Positions 1 through 6,886 of a stretch of DNA of 7,386 bases are shown piece by piece. The position numbers were made by a program, and so were the translations under genes. Every line of letters starts with the position of its first letter. The first letter of the stretch is position 1. Under the pieces are notes generated by a model, which was not told where the DNA came from, made no database searches, and was given only the letters and a program-made list of their open reading frames with translations. The stretch is from Bifidobacterium breve (GTDB taxonomy: Bacteria > Bacteroidota > Bacteroidia > Chitinophagales > Chitinophagaceae), in NCBI GenBank assembly GCA_943323935.2, contig CALPJR020000035.1:1-7386 (forward strand). The letters are read 5' to 3'.

Positions 1-4
1 AATA

Positions 5-42
5 ACTAATCAAATTAGTAAAATAATACTAAATATTTTAGT
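5..42. repeat. Paired ACTAA-N5-TTAGT palindromes upstream of recA
   Basis: Two 15-base inverted repeats share the half-site ACTAA/TTAGT with a 5-base centre: positions 5-19 (6-base arms ACTAAT and ATTAGT) and 28-42 (arms ACTAAA and TTTAGT). They start 23 bases apart. The inner halves also pair with each other (TTAGTA at 15-20, TACTAA at 27-32), so there are four half-sites in alternating orientation. The second palindrome lies where a -33 element would sit if the box at 61-68 is the recA -7 element. A repressor operator is one reading. The remains of an upstream gene's terminator, or chance in AT-rich DNA, are others. I do not recognise it as a published SOS box. Confidence 0.45.
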
Positions 43-60
43 TTATTCACATTTTATCCC

Positions 61-68
61 TATCTTCA
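61..68 (+). promoter_or_regulatory. Possible recA promoter -7 box (TATCTTCA)
   Basis: TATCTTCA matches six of the eight positions of the Bacteroidota -7 consensus TAnnTTTG, counting the two free positions. It would give a leader of roughly 30 bases before the recA ATG. No clear TTG is present at the expected -33 distance; the nearest candidate is the TTTAGTTT stretch at 37-44. The leader after the box is A-rich and contains AAAACGA twice (78-84 and 91-97). There is no Shine-Dalgarno sequence, as is usual in this phylum. Confidence 0.35.
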
Positions 69-103
69 CATTCTATTAAAACGAAAACATAAAACGACAA
101 GCT

Positions 104-1117
104 ATGAGTAACGCAGAAAAATTAAAAGCCCTTAAATTAACTATCGATAAAATCGATAAGGATTATGGCAAAGGAAGTGTAATGATGATGAATGAGCGCA
201 GTCAAGAGCCTCAAGAAGTTATTTCTACAGGATCAATTGGTTTAGACACTGCGTTAGGAATAGGTGGTTTACCAAAAGGAAGAATTATTGAGATTTATGG
301 ACCTGAATCTTCTGGTAAAACAACTGTGGCAATCCATGTGATTGCAGAAGCACAAAAGAAAGGTGGTATGTGTGCAATTATTGATGCAGAACATGCATTT
401 GATAGTGCTTATGCAAAACGCCTAGGTGTTGATGTAGATAATCTATTGGTTTCTCAACCAGATTATGGTGAGCAAGCTTTAGAAATCGCAGATCGTTTGA
501 TTTTATCAGGAGCTATTGATGTAGTTGTAATTGATTCAGTTGCTGCACTGGTTCCAAAAAGCGAATTAGAAGGCGAAATGGGCGATTCAAAAATGGGATT
601 ACATGCAAGATTAATGTCTCAAGCATTAAGGAAATTAACTGCAACAATTAATAAAACCGGTACGGTTTGTATTTTCATCAATCAGTTACGTGAAAAAATT
701 GGTGTGATGTTTGGTAATCCAGAAACAACAACTGGAGGTAATGCTTTAAAATTCTATGCATCTGTTAGATTAGATATTAGAAGAATGGCACAAATTAAGG
801 ACGGAGATGAAGCAATAGGAAATAGAGTAAAAGTGAAAGTGGTTAAAAACAAAGTAGCTCCTCCATTTAGGGCCGCAGAGTTTGAAATTATTTTTGGAGA
901 AGGAATTAGTAAAATTGGAGAAATTATTGATATGGGTGTTGAATTAGAAATAATCAATAAAAGCGGTAGTTGGTTTAGTTATGAAGGAAATAAATTAGGC
1001 CAAGGACGTGATTCGGTTAAAACAATTCTTCACGATAACCCAGAAATGGCAAACGAGATTGAAGCAAAAATTAGAGCTAAAATAGCAGCTAAGGTAGAAG
1101 CGGCTGCTGCACATTAG
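104..1117 (+). CDS. recA: Recombinase RecA
   Basis: RecA forms ATP-dependent filaments on single-stranded DNA, carries out homologous pairing and strand exchange, and in many bacteria acts as co-protease for LexA-type repressors. The 337-residue protein keeps the core features at E. coli numbering: Walker A GPESSGKT at 66-73, the catalytic Glu96 in DAEHA, Tyr103, Walker B at 140-145, DNA-binding loop L1 near 156-165, the switch residue Gln194 in INQLREKIG, loop L2 to about 209, and the [11 protein letters not shown] motif at 245-255. The C-terminus is short and rich in Lys and Ala, ending AAAAH, without the acidic tail of E. coli RecA (353 residues). The ATG at 104 fits the family N-terminus. 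The gene is probably monocistronic, since a strong intrinsic terminator begins about 40 bases past its stop. Palindromes upstream may be regulatory. Confidence 0.99.
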   Translation: MSNAEKLKALKLTIDKIDKDYGKGSVMMMNERSQEPQEVISTGSIGLDTALGIGGLPKGRIIEIYGPESSGKTTVAIHVIAEAQKKGGMCAIIDAEHAFDSAYAKRLGVDVDNLLVSQPDYGEQALEIADRLILSGAIDVVVIDSVAALVPKSELEGEMGDSKMGLHARLMSQALRKLTATINKTGTVCIFINQLREKIGVMFGNPETTTGGNALKFYASVRLDIRRMAQIKDGDEAIGNRVKVKVVKNKVAPPFRAAEFEIIFGEGISKIGEIIDMGVELEIINKSGSWFSYEGNKLGQGRDSVKTILHDNPEMANEIEAKIRAKIAAKVEAAAAH

Positions 1118-1155
1118 TCAATTTAAACGTGTTTTTTTAAGGTTAGTAGGTAATG

Positions 1156-1183
1156 ACCGCATCATTTGTGATGCGGTTTTTTT
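1156..1183 (+). terminator. Intrinsic terminator of recA
   Basis: A perfect 9-base stem (ACCGCATCA at 1156-1164, TGATGCGGT at 1169-1177) with the 4-base loop TTTG is followed directly by a run of T (1177-1183). This is a textbook rho-independent terminator and the only GC-rich hairpin with a T tract that I found in the window. It lies 38 bases after the recA stop. It overlaps the first codons of the longest open frame of the next gene, which argues that the ATG at 1153 is not the real start there. Confidence 0.9.
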
Positions 1184-2070
1184 ATATTTATAGGGTGGTG
1201 CAATTATTAAAAATATTAATACAAGCTGGTTTATGGTTATTCTGTAATAAGATACACCTTAAAAACAAACAACTTTTTAAAACAAACGGACCACTATTAA
1301 TTATCGCAAACCATCCTAATTCTTTTTTAGATGCTTTAATAATTGGCTCTTATTATAAAAGGAGGGTTTATTTTTTAGCAAGAGGGGATGCTTTTAAAAA
1401 ACCAATTCACCGATTTTTATTAGAATCTTTAAATATGATTCCTGTGTATAGGCTTAGAGAAGGAAAGGAGTTTTTACACTTGAATGATTATGCCTTTAGT
1501 AAATCAATTGAATTATTAAGCAAGGGATATGCGGTATTAATTTTCATAGAAGGCGTTTGTGTGAATAGTAATGAATTACAACCTTTTAAAAAAGGCACTG
1601 CTAGAATCTTAGAGGGTATTCAAAAACTAAACGTACACCCAACTGTTCATATAACAGGAATTGCTTTCAATCAATTTAGGGGAATTGGAAAAATAGTTAA
1701 CCTTGTTGTTTCAGAAATGAAAATAGTTCCTCAGATTCAAAATAGCAGAGACAGGGTGGTGTTTAATCAAATAGTTTTTAACCAGCTTAGAGAAAATATT
1801 TTAATACCCACAGTCCCCACGAAATTTAATACCAACCACTTGTTTTATAAAATACACCAACCTTTTTATAAGCTCATAAAAAATTTTGTAGCCAAAAAAA
1901 CAAACAACACCGTGTTTTATGATTCGGTTTTGTTTTCCGTGTTGCTTTTTGCATACCCTCTTTTTTTATTCATCCTGTTTTTGTTGCTTAAATTATTTCA
2001 AATTCCAACAACCATTATTTTAACTATCTTGGTTGCATTACCAATTATAGCAAAAAGCGTACAAGAATAA
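1171..2070 (+). CDS. PlsC-type glycerolipid acyltransferase, membrane-associated
   Basis: This is a glycerophosphate/lysophosphatidate-type acyltransferase of the PlsC superfamily, expected to move an acyl chain onto a glycerol-phosphate-like acceptor at the inner membrane. Counting from the ATG at 1171 (299 residues), the motifs are NHPNSFLD with His48 and Asp54, a block II LNMIPVYR at 87-94, and the acceptor-binding block FIEG at 125-128 followed by LQPFKKGTAR. The His and Asp are five residues apart instead of the usual four, and FPEG is replaced by FIEG. Two hydrophobic segments (about 253-276 and 280-294) form a C-terminal membrane hairpin. The start is uncertain. ATG 1153 and ATG 1171 both lie in the recA terminator hairpin, and GTG 1195 or 1198 lies just after it. 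I prefer 1171 because it leaves a usual short N-terminus, but 1195/1198 is possible. mgsA follows after 18 bases. Acceptor and acyl donor are not known. Confidence 0.87.
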   Translation: MRFFYIYRVVQLLKILIQAGLWLFCNKIHLKNKQLFKTNGPLLIIANHPNSFLDALIIGSYYKRRVYFLARGDAFKKPIHRFLLESLNMIPVYRLREGKEFLHLNDYAFSKSIELLSKGYAVLIFIEGVCVNSNELQPFKKGTARILEGIQKLNVHPTVHITGIAFNQFRGIGKIVNLVVSEMKIVPQIQNSRDRVVFNQIVFNQLRENILIPTVPTKFNTNHLFYKIHQPFYKLIKNFVAKKTNNTVFYDSVLFSVLLFAYPLFLFILFLLLKLFQIPTTIILTILVALPIIAKSVQE

Positions 2071-2088
2071 ACCTTTAAAACTTTAACC

Positions 2089-2541
2089 ATGTCATCTATA
2101 AGAAAACTAGAAAAAAGAAAAAAAATCGCCCTAATTGCACACGATAATAAAAAAAAGGACATTATTGAATGGGCGGTGCACAATAAAATTGTTCTTTCAA
2201 AGCATAGCTTGATTGCAACCGGAACAACGGGTCGTTTAATAGAAGAGGCATTAGACCAGCCTGTGGTTAAATTATTAAGCGGTCCACTCGGTGGCGACCA
2301 ACAAATTGGTGCCATGATAGCCACAGGAGATATTGATATGATTTTTTTCTTTTTTGATCCAATGGAAGCGCAACCACACGATAGTGATGTAAAAGCGTTA
2401 TTAAGACTAGCGGTTGCCTGGAATCTACCAATGGCTTGCGATAGAACCACCGCCGATTTTTTAGTGACTTCTCCGTTTATGCAAGGTGAATATGAATACA
2501 AGCTTCCTAATTATGTCAACTATTTAAATCGAAAAGTTTAA
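2089..2541 (+). CDS. mgsA: Methylglyoxal synthase
   Basis: MgsA converts dihydroxyacetone phosphate to methylglyoxal and phosphate in the cytoplasm, a bypass that releases phosphate when glycolytic triose phosphates build up. The 150-residue length matches the family (E. coli 152). The active-site elements align with E. coli at an offset of one: His18-Asp19, the phosphate-binding ATGTTG at 43-48, SGPLGGD at 64-70 with the catalytic Asp70, Asp90-Pro91, His97 and Asp100 in PHDSDVKALLRL, and TADF at 121-124. The start at 2089 leaves an 18-base gap after the acyltransferase, with no visible terminator or good promoter box between, so co-transcription is likely. The 5' coding end carries runs of A6, A8 and A8, and a T7-C-T6 stretch encodes four Phe in a row at 86-89; these are slippage-prone, but the frame is intact. 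Confidence 0.98.
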   Translation: MSSIRKLEKRKKIALIAHDNKKKDIIEWAVHNKIVLSKHSLIATGTTGRLIEEALDQPVVKLLSGPLGGDQQIGAMIATGDIDMIFFFFDPMEAQPHDSDVKALLRLAVAWNLPMACDRTTADFLVTSPFMQGEYEYKLPNYVNYLNRKV

Positions 2542-2568
2542 TTCGCTTTCAAAAAACTCAATTATAAT

Positions 2569-2592
2569 AATTATACAATAAATTATACAACC
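2569..2592 (+). repeat. Tandem 12-base repeat before the M28 peptidase
   Basis: AATTATACAATA (2569-2580) is followed at once by AATTATACAACC (2581-2592), two units identical at 10 of 12 positions, and the second unit abuts the ATG at 2593. The whole 51-base gap between mgsA and the peptidase is very AT-rich. No TAnnTTTG box and no GC-rich hairpin is visible in it, so the peptidase promoter is not identified. The repeat may be only a local duplication in a leader. Confidence 0.5.
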
Positions 2593-4800
2593 ATGGCAAA
2601 CACAAAAAGAGCAATTATTTTTTGCACATTCTTATTGAATCTAAGCATCAATAGTGTGGCGCAACAATTTACAGGATTTAAAAACACAGATGCACAAAAA
2701 AAATTAGAATCAAACTTTGATAGCCAATTAAGCGCAAAAAGAATTGGTGAAAATATTAAATTAATGTCTTCGGTTCCACACCATATTGGATCTGTTGGCG
2801 GAAAATTTGTTGCAGATGAAATTGCTAAACAATTTAAAGCATCAGGATGGGATACAAAAATTGTAACCTATCAATTATTATTTCCAACTCCAATTACGCG
2901 TGTACTAGAAATGAAGGGCGCAACCAATTTCAAAGCTTTATTAAAAGAGCCCGCTTTAAAAGAAGACGCAACTTCTGGTCAAGCAGATCAATTGCCAACT
3001 TATAATTGTTGGAGCGCAGATGGCGACGTAAATGCAGAATTGGTTTTTGTAAACTATGGTTTACCTGAAGATTATGAAACGCTAGCAAAATATGGCATTG
3101 ATGTGAAAGGAAAAATTGTGATTGCAAAATATGGCAGAAGCTGGAGGGGTATTAAACCAAAAGTAGCACAAGAACATGGTGCGATTGGTTGTTTAATCTA
3201 TTCTGATCCACAAGATGATGGTTATGGCGCTGGTGATGTGTATCCCACCGGTCCGTTTAAAAACAAATACGGTGTTCAAAGGGGATCTATTATGGATATG
3301 GTGATTTATCCCGGAGATCCAAGCACGCCCAACTACGCTTCTGTAGATGGCGCCCCAAGGGTTGACCACAATAACGCAGAGAATCTTTTAAAAATACCCG
3401 TACTACCAATTAGTTATAGCGACGCGGCACCTTTATTACAAGACATGGCTGGCCCCGTGGCACCAAAATCTTGGAGGGGTGGACTACCTTTCACCTACCA
3501 TATCGGACCTAGTAATTCTAAAGTGCATCTAAAACTAGATTTTGATTGGAAATTGCGTCCTGCATACAATGTGATCGCAATGATTCAGGGCAGCCAATAC
3601 CCAGACCAATGGGTGATTAGGGGAAATCACCACGATGCTTGGGTAAACGGCGCAAACGACCCAGTTAGTGGCATGGCGGCAGAATTAGAAGAGGCACAAG
3701 CAATCGGTGCATTGGTAAAATCAGGATGGAAACCAAAAAGAACACTTGTGTATTGCGCATGGGATGCCGAAGAGCAGGGCCTAATGGGATCGGTTGAGTG
3801 GGTAGAAGAACACGCGGCGTCTTTACAAGCGAAAGCAGTTGCCTATATCAATTCTGATGGAAATGGTAGAGGCTTTTTAGGCGCAGAGGGCTCACATGCT
3901 TTCACAGGACTCATCACAGACATTAGTAAATCCATTCAAGATCCTCAAACAGGTGTCACCATTTTTGAAAGACAAAGAGCGAGTCGTGCTACCGAAGCAA
4001 CTACAACAGCTACTAAAAAAGAAATTTTAAATAGTACCACCTATCCTTTAGGCGCAATGGGATCGGGTTCAGATTATTCTTCCTTCATACAACACGTCGG
4101 TGTTCCTTCTTTAAACCTGGGTTTCGGTGGAGAAAACGAAGGCGGAGAATACCATTCTATCTATGATTCTTATGACCACTATTCAAAATACAAAGACCCT
4201 GGATTTGCATATGGTGTCACGCTTGCACAAACAGCAGGCCGTGCCGCATTAAGATTATCCGAGGCAGACGCGTTACCATTTGATTTTACCGCATTACACA
4301 AAACAGTCAAGGGTTATATCACCGAGCTTATGAACAACGTAGAGCAAATGCGTGAAAAAGCAAAAGTAGAAAATGAATTGGTGAACACAAAAGCATACGC
4401 CGTTGCGGCAGATCCAACAGAGGGATTAAAATTACCAACCCTGGTCGAAGATGTGCCATACGTAGATTTTGCACCCATATTAAACGCATTAACACGTTTA
4501 GAAAAATCAGCACAACAAGTAGAGCAAATAAAAGCGAATGCGGATGCACAAAAACTTGTAGCAATCAACGCAAAAATTTATGCAGCAGAACAATCCCTAT
4601 TAATGACAAATGGCTTACCTCGTAGACCTTGGTACAAACATAGTTTGTATGCACCAGGTTTTTATACTGGATATGGTGTTAAAACAATACCGGGCGTTCG
4701 CGAAGCAATTGAACAAAAAGATTGGTCCGAAACAAAGACACAAATAGGAGAAGTCGCAGCAGCGGTTAACAGGTTGGCCACTTATTTAGAAACACTATAA
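2593..4800 (+). CDS. Secreted M28 metallopeptidase, glutamate carboxypeptidase II-like
   Basis: This is a di-zinc carboxypeptidase-like peptidase of family M28, subfamily B, with the architecture of human GCPII and the transferrin receptor. Residues 1-23 look like a signal peptide (K5-R6, hydrophobic core, SVA before QQ); Cys11 is not in a lipobox, so a soluble periplasmic enzyme is likely. A protease-associated domain lies at about 135-295 (GKIVIAKYG, WRG, GVQRG), the catalytic domain at about 325-545, and the transferrin-receptor dimerisation domain at about 575-735 (RPWYKHSLYAPG). Predicted zinc ligands and catalytic residues are His346, Asp356 (bridging), Glu393 (base), Glu394, Asp422 and His521; their spacing follows GCPII almost exactly. 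Residues that read the C-terminal glutamate in GCPII (Asn257, Lys699, Arg536 by recalled alignment) appear replaced by Ile238, Gly693 and a non-Arg, so the substrate is probably not N-acetyl-aspartyl-glutamate. At 735 residues it is full length and intact. Confidence 0.94.
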   Translation: MANTKRAIIFCTFLLNLSINSVAQQFTGFKNTDAQKKLESNFDSQLSAKRIGENIKLMSSVPHHIGSVGGKFVADEIAKQFKASGWDTKIVTYQLLFPTPITRVLEMKGATNFKALLKEPALKEDATSGQADQLPTYNCWSADGDVNAELVFVNYGLPEDYETLAKYGIDVKGKIVIAKYGRSWRGIKPKVAQEHGAIGCLIYSDPQDDGYGAGDVYPTGPFKNKYGVQRGSIMDMVIYPGDPSTPNYASVDGAPRVDHNNAENLLKIPVLPISYSDAAPLLQDMAGPVAPKSWRGGLPFTYHIGPSNSKVHLKLDFDWKLRPAYNVIAMIQGSQYPDQWVIRGNHHDAWVNGANDPVSGMAAELEEAQAIGALVKSGWKPKRTLVYCAWDAEEQGLMGSVEWVEEHAASLQAKAVAYINSDGNGRGFLGAEGSHAFTGLITDISKSIQDPQTGVTIFERQRASRATEATTTATKKEILNSTTYPLGAMGSGSDYSSFIQHVGVPSLNLGFGGENEGGEYHSIYDSYDHYSKYKDPGFAYGVTLAQTAGRAALRLSEADALPFDFTALHKTVKGYITELMNNVEQMREKAKVENELVNTKAYAVAADPTEGLKLPTLVEDVPYVDFAPILNALTRLEKSAQQVEQIKANADAQKLVAINAKIYAAEQSLLMTNGLPRRPWYKHSLYAPGFYTGYGVKTIPGVREAIEQKDWSETKTQIGEVAAAVNRLATYLETL

Positions 4801-4807
4801 ATCGTTT

Positions 4808-4825
4808 TTAAATACACATATTTAA
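4808..4825. repeat. Inverted repeat upstream of uvrB
   Basis: TTAAATA (4808-4814) and TATTTAA (4819-4825) are perfect 7-base arms around CACA. The repeat lies between the peptidase stop and the uvrB -7 box, roughly where RNA polymerase would bind. It has no GC and no T tract after it, so it is a poor terminator; an operator or chance are the alternatives. Its half-site differs from the recA palindromes, so it gives no sign of shared control. Confidence 0.35.
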
Positions 4826-4835
4826 GGTTTGCGCT

Positions 4836-4843
4836 TACCTTTG
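4836..4843 (+). promoter_or_regulatory. Bacteroidota -7 promoter box of uvrB (TACCTTTG)
   Basis: TACCTTTG is a perfect match to the TAnnTTTG element bound by the primary sigma factor of Bacteroidota. It ends 3 bases before the uvrB ATG at 4847, so transcription would begin at or very near the start codon and the transcript would have little or no leader. A clear TTG at -33 is missing (4804-4818 has only GTTTTTA), so strength is uncertain. The box also overlaps the codons that a TTG start at 4829 would use. Confidence 0.7.
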
Positions 4844-4846
4844 CGT

Positions 4847-6883
4847 ATGCCTTTTAAACTTCATTCCAACTACACACCCTCGGGCGATCAGCCAACGGCA
4901 ATTGCGCAACTGACCGAGGGTGTGCTGAATGGAGATCCACAACAAACACTCTTGGGCGTAACGGGTTCTGGTAAAACTTTTACCATTGCCAATTTAATTC
5001 AAAACGTACAACGCCCCACACTGGTCCTCACACATAATAAAACACTGGTTGCTCAATTGTATGGAGAGTTTAAACAATTCTTTCCTGATAACGCTGTAGG
5101 GTATTTTGTTTCTTATTACGATTACTATCAACCAGAGGCGTATCTACCAACATCGGGCGTGTATATCGAAAAAGATTTAAGCATTAATGAGGAGCTTGAT
5201 AAACTAAGACTTCAAGCAACGGCACAATTATTAAGTGGCCGAAGAGATATCATTATTGTTGCGAGTGTGAGCTGTATTTATGGTATGGGTAATCCAACAG
5301 AATATGAAAACGGTATCATTCGAATTCATCAAGGCCAAGTTTTATCACGTCAAGCATTTTTACACGCACTTGTGAATAGTTTATACCACCGCTCTGTGAC
5401 CGAATTTGATCGTGGTGCATTTAGGGTAAATGGCGACACCATAGACATTCGATTACCTTATGTAGACTATGGATACCGCATTACTTTTTTTGGGGACGAA
5501 ATTGAAGCAATAGAAAGTATAGAAATTGAAACAGGAAAAAGAATTGAGCCGATGGAGAACGCTGCCATCTTTCCTGCAAACTTATATATGGCACCCAAAG
5601 AAATGCTACAAGAAATTATTATTGAAATACAGGATGAATTACGCGCACAGGTAGAATATTTTAAAAATGTGGGAAAACACCAAGAGGCAGCAAGAATAAA
5701 AGAAAGGGTTGAATATGATATAGAGATGATTAGAGAGTTGGGATATTGCACAGGGATAGAAAACTATTCTAGATTTTTTGACCGTCGAAAGCCTGGCACA
5801 AGACCATTCTGTTTATTGGATTATTTTCCAAAAGATTTTTTATGTGTGATTGACGAAAGCCATGTGACGATTCCACAAATAACTGGAATGTATGGCGGTG
5901 ACAGAAGCAGAAAAATGAATTTAGTAGAATTTGGATTTAGACTACCAAGCGCGATTGACAACAGGCCACTTAATTTTAATGAGTTTGAAAGGGTGATTGG
6001 ACAAACCATTTATGTAAGCGCCACGCCGGGAGAATATGAACTAGAAAAAACAGATGGACTTATTGTTGAGCAGGTGGTGCGTCCTACAGGATTATTGGAT
6101 CCACCAATCGAAGTGCGTCCTACTAAAAATCAAATCGATGATTTGTTAGATGAAATAGCCATGCAGGTAGACATGGGTGATCGTGTGTTGGTGACGACCT
6201 TAACTAAAAAGATGGCCGAGGAGATGGATCGATACTTATCCAAAATTAATATCAAATCAAAATATATACACAGTGATATTGATGCACTAGAACGCGTGGA
6301 GATATTGAGAGAGCTACGCCTTGGGGTGATTGATGTATTGGTTGGTGTGAACTTACTGAGAGAGGGATTAGATCTTCCCGAGGTTTCATTGGTCGTAGTG
6401 CTGGATGCAGACAAAGAAGGATTTTTAAGAAATGAAAAATCATTGACTCAAACATCGGGGCGTGCTGCAAGAAACGTACGCGGTCGTGTTATTTTTTATG
6501 GCGACAAAATAACAATGAGCATGCAACGCACCATTGATGAAACCAATCGTCGAAGAACAAAACAAATTCAATATAATACAGCACACAATATTACACCAAC
6601 CACTATTGTAAAATCAATAGAACAGGTGATGAAGCAAACCGCAGTATTGGATATCAAAGGATTTACCCAAGACAATATTAATATTCGCACCACCGATGAA
6701 TTGAATATGGTAGCCGAACCTAATAGCCAATACGAAACAATTCCTCAAATGGAGAAAGCGATTTTGCAAACTAAAAAGCAAATGGAGAAAATGGCCAAGG
6801 CAATGGACTTTATGGAAGCCGCAAAGCTGCGTGACGAAATGTTTAGAATGGAATTACAATTAGAAAAAATGAAAGCATCTTAG
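4847..6883 (+). CDS. uvrB: UvrABC system protein B
   Basis: UvrB is the damage-verifying helicase-like subunit of nucleotide excision repair; UvrA loads it at a lesion and it then recruits UvrC for incision. Numbered from the ATG at 4847, the protein has 678 residues (E. coli 673). It shows Walker A GVTGSGKT at 37-44, the DNA-clamping beta-hairpin YYDYYQPEAYLP at 90-101, VASVSCIYG at 138-146, Walker B DESH at 336-339, SATP at 391-394, motif V VNLLREGLDLPEV at 501-513, motif VI QTSGRAARN at 535-543, and a C-terminal UVR domain for UvrC contact at about 635-673. The N-terminus MPFKL...Y.PSGDQP is typical and supports ATG 4847; the longer TTG start at 4829 would add six residues across the promoter box. 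pnuC begins 3 bases after the stop. Confidence 0.99.
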   Translation: MPFKLHSNYTPSGDQPTAIAQLTEGVLNGDPQQTLLGVTGSGKTFTIANLIQNVQRPTLVLTHNKTLVAQLYGEFKQFFPDNAVGYFVSYYDYYQPEAYLPTSGVYIEKDLSINEELDKLRLQATAQLLSGRRDIIIVASVSCIYGMGNPTEYENGIIRIHQGQVLSRQAFLHALVNSLYHRSVTEFDRGAFRVNGDTIDIRLPYVDYGYRITFFGDEIEAIESIEIETGKRIEPMENAAIFPANLYMAPKEMLQEIIIEIQDELRAQVEYFKNVGKHQEAARIKERVEYDIEMIRELGYCTGIENYSRFFDRRKPGTRPFCLLDYFPKDFLCVIDESHVTIPQITGMYGGDRSRKMNLVEFGFRLPSAIDNRPLNFNEFERVIGQTIYVSATPGEYELEKTDGLIVEQVVRPTGLLDPPIEVRPTKNQIDDLLDEIAMQVDMGDRVLVTTLTKKMAEEMDRYLSKINIKSKYIHSDIDALERVEILRELRLGVIDVLVGVNLLREGLDLPEVSLVVVLDADKEGFLRNEKSLTQTSGRAARNVRGRVIFYGDKITMSMQRTIDETNRRRTKQIQYNTAHNITPTTIVKSIEQVMKQTAVLDIKGFTQDNINIRTTDELNMVAEPNSQYETIPQMEKAILQTKKQMEKMAKAMDFMEAAKLRDEMFRMELQLEKMKAS

Positions 6884-6886
6884 CGT

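Noticed and set aside
1..60. End of an upstream gene at the left edge
   Set aside because: Stop codons occur early in all + frames but too little sequence is present to tell coding from non-coding.
754..957. Reverse-strand open frames within recA, mgsA, the peptidase and uvrB
   Set aside because: They lie opposite strongly conserved genes, have Ser/Ile-rich composition from antisense AT-rich coding sequence, and resemble no family.
1153..1170. ATG at 1153 as acyltransferase start
   Set aside because: It lies directly before the recA terminator stem, so the added codons are the hairpin itself; a later start is more likely, though which one is open.
2531..2559. Terminator after mgsA
   Set aside because: Only short imperfect arms (AGTTT and AAACT, 15 bases apart) with no GC stem and no T tract.
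2593..2661. Lipoprotein signal in the peptidase because of Cys11
   Set aside because: The Cys sits inside the hydrophobic core with IIF before it and does not form a lipobox; SVA before QQ fits ordinary signal peptidase cleavage.
4829..4846. Longer uvrB reading frame from TTG at 4829
   Set aside because: It adds six residues not typical of UvrB, uses a rare start, and runs through the -7 promoter box; the ATG at 4847 gives the usual MPFKL start.
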